64,000 nucleotides of DNA from an uncultured Clostridia bacterium. GTDB lineage: Bacteria; Bacillota; Clostridia; TANB77; CAG-508. The position numbers and the translations under genes were made by a program. Each line of letters starts with the position of its first letter. The first letter of the stretch is position 1. Under the pieces are notes generated by a model. That model saw only the letters and a list, made by a program, of their open reading frames with translations. It had not been told where the DNA came from and did no database searches. The stretch is taken from positions 132,537 through 196,536 of the forward strand of contig CAKOVS010000002.1 in NCBI GenBank assembly GCA_934122085.1, read 5' to 3'. This document shows, piece after piece, positions 17,053 to 24,902 of the stretch.

Positions 17053-17406
17053 TTAAATATCACTATTCTTTTTTATTACTACAAATGAACTTATTCCTAC
17101 TATTGCTAATGCTACTATTGCAACAATTGCTCCTGTATTATCTTCTATACCTGTATGTGGTAATGTTGTATTTGTTGTTTTGGTTGTCTTAGATGTTGTT
17201 GTAGTTGATTTTGTTGTTAAATCCAATGTTGTTTGAGTAGTAGCTTTAGTTGTTGGCGCTGTAGTTGTTGATGTTGTTGTTAATAGATTTCCAGGTTCAA
17301 GTATTGGAATATCGTCATCATTTTCTGCAGCATTTGCTATATTTGACATTGTTAATGTAATTAATGTAATTCCCATAATTAATGTTAATTTAAAAAATTT
17401 TTTCAT
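17053..17406 (-). CDS. Small Thr-rich LPXTG-type surface protein
   Basis: 117 residues. A signal peptide (MKKFFKLTLIMGITLITLTMSNIANAA) is followed by a short acidic segment, a ~55-residue Thr-rich linker (TTTSTTTAPTTKATT) and the sorting signal LPHTG at ~89-93. A membrane helix (AIVAIVALAIVGISSFVVI) and the tail KKNSDI complete it. This is the sortase-substrate layout for covalent cell-wall attachment. There is almost nothing besides linker, so it may be a stalk, a decoy or a shortened adhesin. No sortase is in the window. Confidence 0.85.
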   Translation of the reverse strand: MKKFFKLTLIMGITLITLTMSNIANAAENDDDIPILEPGNLLTTTSTTTAPTTKATTQTTLDLTTKSTTTTSKTTKTTNTTLPHTGIEDNTGAIVAIVALAIVGISSFVVIKKNSDI

Positions 17407-17539
17407 ATTACTTACCTCTTCTATTTATTATTTAATAACTCAATATTATTTATACCATATTATTTTATTTTTTTCAATACATTTTTCAAAAAAATTTTTT
17501 TAAAAAAATTTTTTCACATTTTATTCATAATTTTGTATT

Positions 17540-18301
17540 TTAATTGCATACTAGTATATTTTGTGCTATTTTTGAAAATTCTTCTTCTTCTTTTGTTAAA
17601 TTTATTTTTATATTTCCACCAATAGTATTGCATAAATTTCTTTCTTCCAAATATCTTTTTAAATAATTAGCAGTTGTTTCACCAGTATTTATTAATTCAA
17701 CATCATATTCAAGTTCATCTTTTATTATATCTTCATATATTGGAAAATGTGTACATCCTAAAATAATTTTATTTATTTTCTTTTCTTTAAAGAGTTTCAT
17801 ATATTTTTTAATTGCTTTTCTTCCTTCTTCGCCTGTTGCTCTTCCTTCTTCTGCAATAGTTGCAAGCATTGGACATGCTTCATTTATTACTTCAATATTT
17901 TCAATTTTTTCTTTTAATTTTTTCTCCCATGCTCCACTTTTGATTGTTCCCTCTGTTGCAATTACTCCTATCTTTTTATATTTTTGTTCTTCTATATATT
18001 CAATTGTTGGTTCAATAATTCCTATTATTGGTGTTTCATAGTTTTGCTGTAATATTTCTATTGCTTGACTTGTAGCTGTGCCACATGCGATTATTATTAT
18101 TTTCACATCTTGATTTATTAAATATTTTACATTTTCAATTGCAAATTTTATTATTTCTTCTTTGCTTTTATTTCCATATGGAAAGTTTTTAGTATCACCT
18201 AAATATATATAATTTTCTTTCGGCAATACTCTCTGAACTTCCTTGAGTACAGTTATTCCACCAACTCCTGAGTCAAATATTCCAATTGATCTACTATCCA
18301 T
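17540..18301 (-). CDS. murI: Glutamate racemase
   Basis: 253 residues, near the usual ~265. It starts with IGIFDSGVGGITVLKEV and contains YLGDTKNFPYGNKS. The two catalytic cysteines lie in IIACGTATSQ and LGCTHFPIYE, with the nearby Asp in the N-terminal DSG motif. It makes D-glutamate for the peptidoglycan stem peptide in the cytoplasm. It appears monocistronic and divergent from the Cys-rich gene at 18444. Confidence 0.96.
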   Translation of the reverse strand: MDSRSIGIFDSGVGGITVLKEVQRVLPKENYIYLGDTKNFPYGNKSKEEIIKFAIENVKYLINQDVKIIIIACGTATSQAIEILQQNYETPIIGIIEPTIEYIEEQKYKKIGVIATEGTIKSGAWEKKLKEKIENIEVINEACPMLATIAEEGRATGEEGRKAIKKYMKLFKEKKINKIILGCTHFPIYEDIIKDELEYDVELINTGETTANYLKRYLEERNLCNTIGGNIKINLTKEEEEFSKIAQNILVCN

Positions 18302-18443
18302 TTTCTTTCCCCTCTAAACATTTTATAACTGTGTTATTATATAATATATTTATGTTTTTGGCTAGTTATTATTATCAATTATTTTATTTTTTCATATTAT
18401 AAATTAATAGGCTTTGCCTAAATTTTATTAAAGGAGTTTATTT

Positions 18444-18899
18444 ATGGAAATAGATGAAAGAAAACCAGAGCCAATGTGCCCCATAGTTGATATTGACGGA
18501 TTTATCGCTGATGGCAAACAATTTGATTTAGATATTACTTTGGCTAATGACCATAGAGATGTTATTTATGGTATTGTTAGAGATTGCTTCAAAGAACCAG
18601 TAAGAGATGCTGTTGTAAAATTAGTTGAAATTGAATATAAATGTGGAAAAAAAGAGTTAAAACCTGTTTCTCATACCTTTACAGATGATGACGGAGAATT
18701 TGTTTTTGGTCCTCTTTGCCCAGGCAAAAAATATGCTGTACAAATTTGGGCAAATCAAGTAAAACACATTAAAATTTGTGCTAAATGTCATCATGAAGGA
18801 AACTGTTTAAAAGGTGTTGAATTAGATTGCGACAAGAAAGATTTTCCACATTGTGATAGATGTTCAAAAAATGAATTAGAAGTATCTGATTCAGAATAA
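18444..18899 (+). CDS. Cys-rich protein with carboxypeptidase-regulatory-like (CnaB-type) domain
   Basis: 151 residues with an AAAGGAG site. The central part (~35-110) is a beta-sandwich of the CarboxypepD_reg/CnaB kind: VIYGIVRDCFKEPVRDAVVKLVEI, TFTDDDGEFVFGPLCPGKKYAVQI. There are nine or more cysteines, several clustered at the C-terminus (ICAKCHHEGNCLKG, CDKKDFPHCDRCSKN), suggesting metal binding or cross-linking. No signal peptide is visible. In spore formers small Cys-rich proteins of this kind are often coat-associated, but I cannot show that here. It is followed by its own terminator. Confidence 0.7.
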   Translation: MEIDERKPEPMCPIVDIDGFIADGKQFDLDITLANDHRDVIYGIVRDCFKEPVRDAVVKLVEIEYKCGKKELKPVSHTFTDDDGEFVFGPLCPGKKYAVQIWANQVKHIKICAKCHHEGNCLKGVELDCDKKDFPHCDRCSKNELEVSDSE

Positions 18900-18903
18900 T
18901 TTT

Positions 18904-18935
18904 TTGGAGGTTACATTTTTGTAGCCTCTTCTTGT
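18904..18935 (+). terminator. Terminator after the Cys-rich gene
   Basis: GGAGG-TTAC pairs with GTAG-CCTC around ATTTTT, followed by TTCTTGTTTATTTT. Confidence 0.6.
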
Positions 18936-18980
18936 TTATTTTAATAAATTTTGTACATAATTATTCTACGGAGGTTAGTT

Positions 18981-20102
18981 ATGAAAAAAAGTTCTCATTT
19001 ATTTAGAAATATTCTATTCTTTTTAATTTTATCAAGTATTTTATTAATTTTTGCATATTATTTATATATTACATATAGTAATATTGAAATTACTCCAGAA
19101 TATGATATATCAAAAGTCAGTACTTCTGATAATACATCTTTTTCATCAGCTGATATTTCAGATATTTCAAATATGTTAGAAGATGTATCTTCATGTGTAG
19201 TTGGAATTTCAAAAATAAAATCACATTCTAATTCTATTTTTTCAGCAAATTCTTTAAATGATTTAGGAATTGGTACTGGAATAATTGTTTCAAATAATGG
19301 ATATATTTTAAGTAATTGTCATGTTACTGGCGAAAAACTTAGTACATGCTATGTTACATTAGAAAACGGATATACCTATGATGCAACTGTTTTATGGTGT
19401 AATTCTGAATTAGATTTATCAGTTTCAAAAATTAATGCTTCTAACTTAAACTTTGTTAAATTCGGAGACTCGTCTAAAGTAAAATCTGGTGAAACTGTTT
19501 ATGCAATTGGCAACCCAATAGGATATGAATTTAGAAGAACCATAACATCTGGCATCATTAGTGCTACAAATAGAACTATAAAAATTGAAGAAAACAATTC
19601 TGTTTCATATATGACTGATTTGATTCAAACAGATGCTTCTATCAATCCCGGAAATAGTGGTGGTCCATTACTTTTATCTACTGGTGAAGTAATTGGAATA
19701 AATAGTGTGAAAATTACATCTGCTGAGGGAATTGGCTTTGCTGTTCCTATAAATGTTGTTAAACCTGTAATTGAAAAATTTATTTCAGACAATTCGTTTG
19801 ATGAATCATATCTAGGAATTTATGCTTATGATAAAGAAATCATTCCATATGTTTCTTCTACAAATGTTCCAAATGGAATTTATATTGCACATATAAATGA
19901 AGATAGTCCTGCATATTCTAGTGGGCTTAAGGTTGGAGATATTATTACCTCTATAGATGATAAAATTTTTAATAATATGATAGATTTAAGAGAATATATT
20001 TTTCAAAAATCCCCTGGTGATACTATTTTAATTAATATTAGCAGAGGATATATAACAAAAAGTTTTAATGTTACTTTAAGCTCGACAAATAAGAAAAATT
20101 GA
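18981..20102 (+). CDS. HtrA/DegP-like serine protease with PDZ domain
   Basis: 373 residues from the ATG at 18981 (GGAGG six bases upstream); an earlier ATG at 18951 lacks a site. One N-terminal membrane helix (~8-30) is followed by a trypsin-like domain. The catalytic triad is His in LSNCHVTG, Asp in NSELDLSVSK and Ser in NPGNSGGPLL. A C-terminal PDZ domain (~275-365) has YLGIYAYD ... GIYIAHINEDSPAYSSGLKVGDIITSID. HtrA proteases degrade or chaperone misfolded proteins on the outer face of the membrane. The stop codon abuts repeat copy D. Confidence 0.93.
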   Translation: MKKSSHLFRNILFFLILSSILLIFAYYLYITYSNIEITPEYDISKVSTSDNTSFSSADISDISNMLEDVSSCVVGISKIKSHSNSIFSANSLNDLGIGTGIIVSNNGYILSNCHVTGEKLSTCYVTLENGYTYDATVLWCNSELDLSVSKINASNLNFVKFGDSSKVKSGETVYAIGNPIGYEFRRTITSGIISATNRTIKIEENNSVSYMTDLIQTDASINPGNSGGPLLLSTGEVIGINSVKITSAEGIGFAVPINVVKPVIEKFISDNSFDESYLGIYAYDKEIIPYVSSTNVPNGIYIAHINEDSPAYSSGLKVGDIITSIDDKIFNNMIDLREYIFQKSPGDTILINISRGYITKSFNVTLSSTNKKN

Positions 20103-20103
20103 A

Positions 20104-20229
20104 AATTTTTCTTTGGTTTGTTCTCATCCGATTTGAATTTCTGAGCGAAACGATGAAATCTCAAATGGCTAGCAATTGTAACTTTTTATATAGTAGGAAA
20201 GTATAACCTTCCTACTATATAAAAAAAAT
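20104..20229. repeat. Dispersed intergenic repeat, copy D
   Basis: Full-length copy: AAATTTTTCTTTGGTTTGTTCT head, first hairpin CGATTTGAATTTCT ... GAAATCTCAAA, link GGCTAGCAATTGTAACTTT, then the palindrome TATATAGTAGGAA ... TTCCTACTATATA. It starts right at the protease stop codon. Confidence 0.75.
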
Positions 20230-20266
20230 AATAGAGCCTGAATCTTTTACAAATTTGGCTCTATTT
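20229..20266 (-). terminator. Terminator of the beta-helix protein gene
   Basis: AATAGAGCC pairs with GGCTCTATT around an 18-base loop, immediately after the stop at 20270. Confidence 0.6.
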
Positions 20267-20269
20267 CAT

Positions 20270-21388
20270 TTAATTTATAGCAACTCCATTTACATATAAT
20301 TTATATCCATTAAAATCAATATTACTATATGTTGTGTCATAATCTTCTAATGATGTAACATAAGAATCTCCTGTTAATTTTATTTTTGATGTTGAGTCTA
20401 ATTTTAATGTTATACTTTTTGCTTCATTACTTCCATTTATTGTTCCTTCATAATAAGAGCTTTCACTCATTGTCATATCTAATGTTGATATTGAGTCAAT
20501 TACAATGTTTCCTTCTGCATTTTGTTGTGTCATTATTAATGTTACATTTCCTCCGTTAGATCCTGTGTTTCCCCATGAGTCTTTTTGTGCTCTTAAAAAG
20601 TTTCCTGTGCTATCATTATTTACAATTGTGTTTATTGTTAAATTTGATGCATTTGTTGTTCCTCCACCTGTTGTCATTATTCCTCCTGCATTGTCTCCTG
20701 TTGTTGTGATTGTTGAGTCACTTATTGTTATTGTTGTTCCATCACTTGATGAATTATTTGTTGTTGCAAACCCTCCATAACTAAATACTCCATTTGCCCC
20801 ATCTGCTTCTGTTGTTATTGTTGTATTTTTTATTGTTAAGTTTGCTCCATTTTTTGCTAATATTGCTGAATTATTTCCATAAAAATTACTACTATCTCCT
20901 CCGTCTGAATCTCCTGTTTTGTCTACTGTTATGTTTGATAAGTTTACATCTACATCTCCTGTTGTAATGATTGCATTTTCATTTGATGTTGTTGATGAAT
21001 ATTCTCCACTTTCTATTGTAGAGTCTTCTGAAATTTCTTTATTAGCTGTATATGTTATATTACTGGCTGTTTCTCCCTGACCTCCTGGCATTTGCATATT
21101 ATTTTGTATTTGATTTTGTTGTGATCCTGTTGAATTGTTTCCATTTGAATCGTTTGGTTTTGCTGGTGGTTCTGTTGAATTACTTCCATTTGATTCATCT
21201 GGCTTACTTGGTGGTGTTCCAATTTGTCCATTACTATTATTTTCTCCACTTGAATTTAACATTTGAGGTGGATTTCCTTGATTTGTTCCTTCTCCACTTT
21301 CTTTAGCAAGCTTTATAGTAAATCCACTTGCAATACATACTATAATTATAATTGTTATCATAATTATATTTTTTACTTTTCTACTCAT
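20270..21388 (-). CDS. Surface-anchored beta-helix-like protein
   Basis: 372 residues. An N-terminal membrane helix (IIMITIIIIVCIASGFTI) is followed by a low-complexity linker (~35-110) rich in Asn, Ser, Gly and Pro with imperfect repeats (PPSKPDESNGSNSTE, PPAKPNDSNGNNSTG). The rest has periodic beta-strand units rich in Thr, Ser, Asn and Gly (ANLTIKNTTITTEADGANGVFSYGG, GTTITISDSTITTTGDNAGGIMTTGG), as in right-handed parallel beta-helices of adhesins and surface carbohydrate-binding proteins. It contains no cysteine and no sorting motif. A surface-exposed role is inferred; ligand unknown. Confidence 0.75.
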   Translation of the reverse strand: MSRKVKNIIMITIIIIVCIASGFTIKLAKESGEGTNQGNPPQMLNSSGENNSNGQIGTPPSKPDESNGSNSTEPPAKPNDSNGNNSTGSQQNQIQNNMQMPGGQGETASNITYTANKEISEDSTIESGEYSSTTSNENAIITTGDVDVNLSNITVDKTGDSDGGDSSNFYGNNSAILAKNGANLTIKNTTITTEADGANGVFSYGGFATTNNSSSDGTTITISDSTITTTGDNAGGIMTTGGGTTNASNLTINTIVNNDSTGNFLRAQKDSWGNTGSNGGNVTLIMTQQNAEGNIVIDSISTLDMTMSESSYYEGTINGSNEAKSITLKLDSTSKIKLTGDSYVTSLEDYDTTYSNIDFNGYKLYVNGVAIN

Positions 21389-21551
21389 ATTGTTATCCTC
21401 CTAATATTATTTGAAAGTCTTATTTCTTACTTTCTAAATGTATTTTAGTTTTAAAAGATTAAATAAATATTAAATATAAAAATTTTTTTATAAAATTATT
21501 TTCATTTTTAGTCATTGTGTTATAATAAATTCGTCCAAAGGAGTGATATAA

Positions 21552-24185
21552 ATGATTCGTTTATTTTTTATAAAAAATAAATTTAAAAATCAAAAATTAG
21601 TTAATAATGATAAGAAAATTCTTGAAAAATATACAAATATAGCTCAAAAGTCAAAAGATGAAATACTTAATGAATTTAATTCTGATATTGAAAAAGGTCT
21701 ATCTTCAAAAATAATTGAAGAAAAACATAAAAATGATGAAAAAAATATTGTAGTAAAAGAAGAAAAACATTCATGGTTTTATTTTTTTATAAATTCATTT
21801 AAAGATAAATTTATTTTTATTCTTATAGTTTTAGCAATTATAAATAAATTTGTTGGTGATGATACTCTTGGAACTATAATTATTTTAGCTATTGGTTTGG
21901 CAAGTGCTTTGATAAGATTTTTCCAAGACTATTCTACTTATAAGTTTAATCAGTCTTTAAAGAGTAAACTTTTTTCTACTGCAACTGTTATAAGAAATGG
22001 TAAAGAAAAAAATATAAAAACAGAAGATATTGTATTAGGTGATATTGTTCATTTAAATGCTGGCTCAATAATTCCTGCAGATGTTATGATTTTAGAAAGT
22101 AAGGATTTATTTTTAAATCAATCTGTTTTTACTGGTGAGAGTGCTCCTATTGAAAAAAAGGATTCTTATATACCATCAAATGAAATTTTTTCACTATCTA
22201 ATATTTGCTTGATGGGTACAAGTGTTATAAGTGGTAATGCTACTGGTATTGTTATCAGCACAGGATTTTCAACATATTTAGGAAATATGGGTAAACAAAT
22301 TGATAATAAAAAAGAAATTACAAATTTTGAAAAAGGTATGAATAATATAACAAAACTTCTTATTAAATATATGCTTGTTGTTTCTATTGCAGTATTTATT
22401 ATATATGCACTTATTCGTAAAGATGTATTAGAGGCAATTCTATTTGCATTATCTGTTGCTGTTGGAATCACTCCAACAATGCTCCCTATGATTGTTAATG
22501 TTAATTTAACAAAAGGCACTAAAACATTGGCTAAAAAGAAAACTCTTGTAAAAAACATTCAATCAATTCAAAATTTAGGTGCAATTGATGTCTTGTGTAC
22601 AGATAAAACAGGAACTTTAACATTAGATAAGATTGTTTTACAAAAGTATATTAATGTTGAAGGTAAAGAAGATTTATCAATTCTTGAATATGCTTATTTA
22701 AATAGTTATTATGGAACTGGAATGAAAAACTTAGTTGATAAAGCTGTTATTACATTTGGAAATGAGCATAATATTAAAGAAAAAATTGTTGATTATGAAA
22801 AAGTTGACGAAATTCCATTTGATTATACAAGAAAAATAATGAGTGTTGTTGTAAAACATGATGATCATTATAGAATTATTACAAAAGGGGCTTTGGAAGA
22901 AATATTAAAAAGATGTACTACTGTAAAGATAAATGGTGAACACAAAGATTTAACTCAAGATATGATTGCAAATATAAATAGTAATGCAAAAGATTTAGCT
23001 TTACAGGGAATGCAAGTTATTGCATTAGCTTCAAAAAGAGAATATTCTGGTAAAGATATATTTAATTCTTCTGATGAATCTGAAATGGTGTTTATCGGAT
23101 TTGTTGCATTTCTTGATCCACCAAAAAAAGATGTAAAAACTACAATTAAAAATTTAAAAGAATATGGTGTTACTACAAAAATATTAACTGGTGATAATCA
23201 ATATGCTACTGAAAATGTTTCAAGATTAGTTGGAATTCCAAATGATAAAATTTTAACTGGTTCTGATATTGATAAGATGTCTGATGATGAACTTTCAAAA
23301 CAAGTTGAAGATGTTGATATATTTGCAAGAATGAATCCTTTACAAAAAGAAAGAATTATTACTATATTAAAGAAGAATAGTCATGTTGTTGGATATATGG
23401 GAGATGGTGTAAATGATGCTCCATCTCTTCATAATGCTGATGTTGGTATTTGTGTAAATACTGCAACAGATATTGCAAAAGAAGCTAGTGATATAATTTT
23501 ATTGGAGAAAAATTTAAAAGTTGTTTTTAATGGTGTTGTTGAAGGAAGAAAAGTATATGGAAATATTATAAAATATATGAAAATGGCTTTAAGTTCAGAT
23601 TTTGGTGATGTTTTTAGTATTTTTATTGCAAGTATATTCTTACCATTTTTACCATTACTACCTATTCAAATGCTTTTACAGGATTTTTTATATGATTTTT
23701 CTCAAATAGCTATTCCTTATGATAATGTTGATAAAGAGTTTTTATTAAAGCCTAGAAAATGGAATACAAAAGGATTAGGAACTTTTATGAATGTTATGGG
23801 ACCTATTAGTTCAATAATTGATGTTTTAGCATTCTTGGCATTCTGGTTTATTTTAGGATATAACAATATTGCTAGTGAATCATATTTTCAAACAGCTTGG
23901 TTTGTTGAATGTTTAATTAGTGAAACTTTAATAATCCATTTTGTGCGTACATCAAAAATTCCTTTTGTACAATCAAAAGCAAATCCTATCTTAACTGCTC
24001 TTACTATGGTTACAATAATTGGTACTATAATTACTCCAATATTATTCCATAATATTTCATCATTCCATTTTGAAATATTACCACCTTTATATTACTTAAT
24101 TGTTATTGGATTGACTGCTTTATATGTTATTCTTGTTCAAATTGTAAAAAAGATTTATATTAAAAAAGTTGGAGAATGGTTATAA
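21552..24185 (+). CDS. mgtA: Magnesium-transporting P-type ATPase
   Basis: 877 residues with site AAAGGAG before the ATG. Motifs in order: actuator loop VFTGESAPIEKK (TGES), phosphorylation site DVLCTDKTGTLTLDK (~350), nucleotide-binding KGALEEILKRC, KILTGDNQYATENVSR and GDGVNDAPSLHNADVGI. The membrane segments, including VGITPTMLPMIVNVNLTKG, and the C-terminal LPIQMLLQDFLYDFSQIAIPYDNVD, are characteristic of P3B MgtA/MgtB ATPases. It imports magnesium down its gradient at the expense of ATP. A TATAAT box at 21521 lies near the start. I see no room for a long magnesium riboswitch. A terminator follows at 24195. Confidence 0.95.
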   Translation: MIRLFFIKNKFKNQKLVNNDKKILEKYTNIAQKSKDEILNEFNSDIEKGLSSKIIEEKHKNDEKNIVVKEEKHSWFYFFINSFKDKFIFILIVLAIINKFVGDDTLGTIIILAIGLASALIRFFQDYSTYKFNQSLKSKLFSTATVIRNGKEKNIKTEDIVLGDIVHLNAGSIIPADVMILESKDLFLNQSVFTGESAPIEKKDSYIPSNEIFSLSNICLMGTSVISGNATGIVISTGFSTYLGNMGKQIDNKKEITNFEKGMNNITKLLIKYMLVVSIAVFIIYALIRKDVLEAILFALSVAVGITPTMLPMIVNVNLTKGTKTLAKKKTLVKNIQSIQNLGAIDVLCTDKTGTLTLDKIVLQKYINVEGKEDLSILEYAYLNSYYGTGMKNLVDKAVITFGNEHNIKEKIVDYEKVDEIPFDYTRKIMSVVVKHDDHYRIITKGALEEILKRCTTVKINGEHKDLTQDMIANINSNAKDLALQGMQVIALASKREYSGKDIFNSSDESEMVFIGFVAFLDPPKKDVKTTIKNLKEYGVTTKILTGDNQYATENVSRLVGIPNDKILTGSDIDKMSDDELSKQVEDVDIFARMNPLQKERIITILKKNSHVVGYMGDGVNDAPSLHNADVGICVNTATDIAKEASDIILLEKNLKVVFNGVVEGRKVYGNIIKYMKMALSSDFGDVFSIFIASIFLPFLPLLPIQMLLQDFLYDFSQIAIPYDNVDKEFLLKPRKWNTKGLGTFMNVMGPISSIIDVLAFLAFWFILGYNNIASESYFQTAWFVECLISETLIIHFVRTSKIPFVQSKANPILTALTMVTIIGTIITPILFHNISSFHFEILPPLYYLIVIGLTALYVILVQIVKKIYIKKVGEWL

Positions 24186-24194
24186 TAGAAGAAA

Positions 24195-24230
24195 CAAGGA
24201 ATATTAAATTATTCCTTGTTTTTTTTGAAA
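24195..24230 (+). terminator. Terminator of mgtA
   Basis: An 11-bp stem AACAAGGAATA / TATTCCTTGTT with loop TTAAAT is followed by TTTTTT. Confidence 0.85.
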
Positions 24231-24275
24231 TTTTTTAACCAAGTTTTTATTTTTTGTCATTTTTTCATAATACTT

Positions 24276-24734
24276 TTATAATTTAAACACAACCTTAAAA
24301 GTAGTATATCCGCCTTCACAATCAACAGAAATCTTACCATTATGATTTACAACTATATTCTTAGCAATAGCAAGACCTAAACCATATCTATTACTCTCCC
24401 TATTTCTAGACTCATCTGCTCTATAAAATCTCTCAAAAATCTTATCTCTAATCTCTTTAGGAATTTCTTTTCCTTTATTAGAAACACTCAAAACAATATC
24501 ATTCTTTTGTTTTCCAAGAAATACGTTTATCTCTCCATTTTCTTCACTATGTTTTATTGCATTATCTAATAGTATTGCAATAAGCTGTTTTATTTGAACA
24601 CTGTTACATTTTAATTTCAAATCCTTTTGTATGTTATATTCAAACTTAATTTTGTTTTCAAACATCAAACTCTCAAAAGTTAGTACAGATATTTCAGCAA
24701 TTTTTGATAAATCTTCAACTATTAATATTCTCAT
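24276..24734 (-). pseudogene. Chimeric two-component remnant: regulator start joined to kinase ATPase domain
   Basis: 152 residues from the ATG at 24734 (AAGGTGATTT site). The first eight residues, MRILIVED, are the start of an OmpR-type response regulator receiver domain. From LSKIAEISVLTFESLMFENKI onward it is a histidine-kinase HATPase domain with N box (LLDNAIKHS), G1 (VSNKGKEI), F box (IFERFYRADESR) and G2 (GLGLAIAKNIV). The receiver, DNA-binding, sensor and H-box regions are all missing. The simplest reading is a deletion that fused the beginning of a regulator gene to the end of the following kinase gene. It lies downstream of mgtA, on the opposite strand. Confidence 0.7.
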
Positions 24735-24902
24735 ATAAATCACCTTATATATATTACTTTTTATTCATTAAATGAATATTAAATTTATACAAAAATTTTA
24801 CTACATTTTAGATATTTTTTCAAATTGAATTTTCTATATCTCTTGATTTTTGCAAACTTTGAGGATATAATTTGTAAAGGTAAATTTAGAAAGGACAAGA
24901 CT

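Noticed and set aside
17467..17520. Alternating A and T runs upstream of the LPHTG gene as a structured element
   Set aside because: Simple homopolymer runs in very AT-rich DNA; no convincing stem with a loop and tail.
21450..21551. Magnesium (M-box) riboswitch before the MgtA-type gene
   Set aside because: Only ~100 bases separate the gene from the divergent neighbour, and I see none of the conserved M-box segments.
24825..24902. N-terminal extension of Tex from the ATG at 24825
   Set aside because: No ribosome-binding site there; the hydrophobic extension is not part of the family, and AGAAAGGAC precedes the ATG at 24903.
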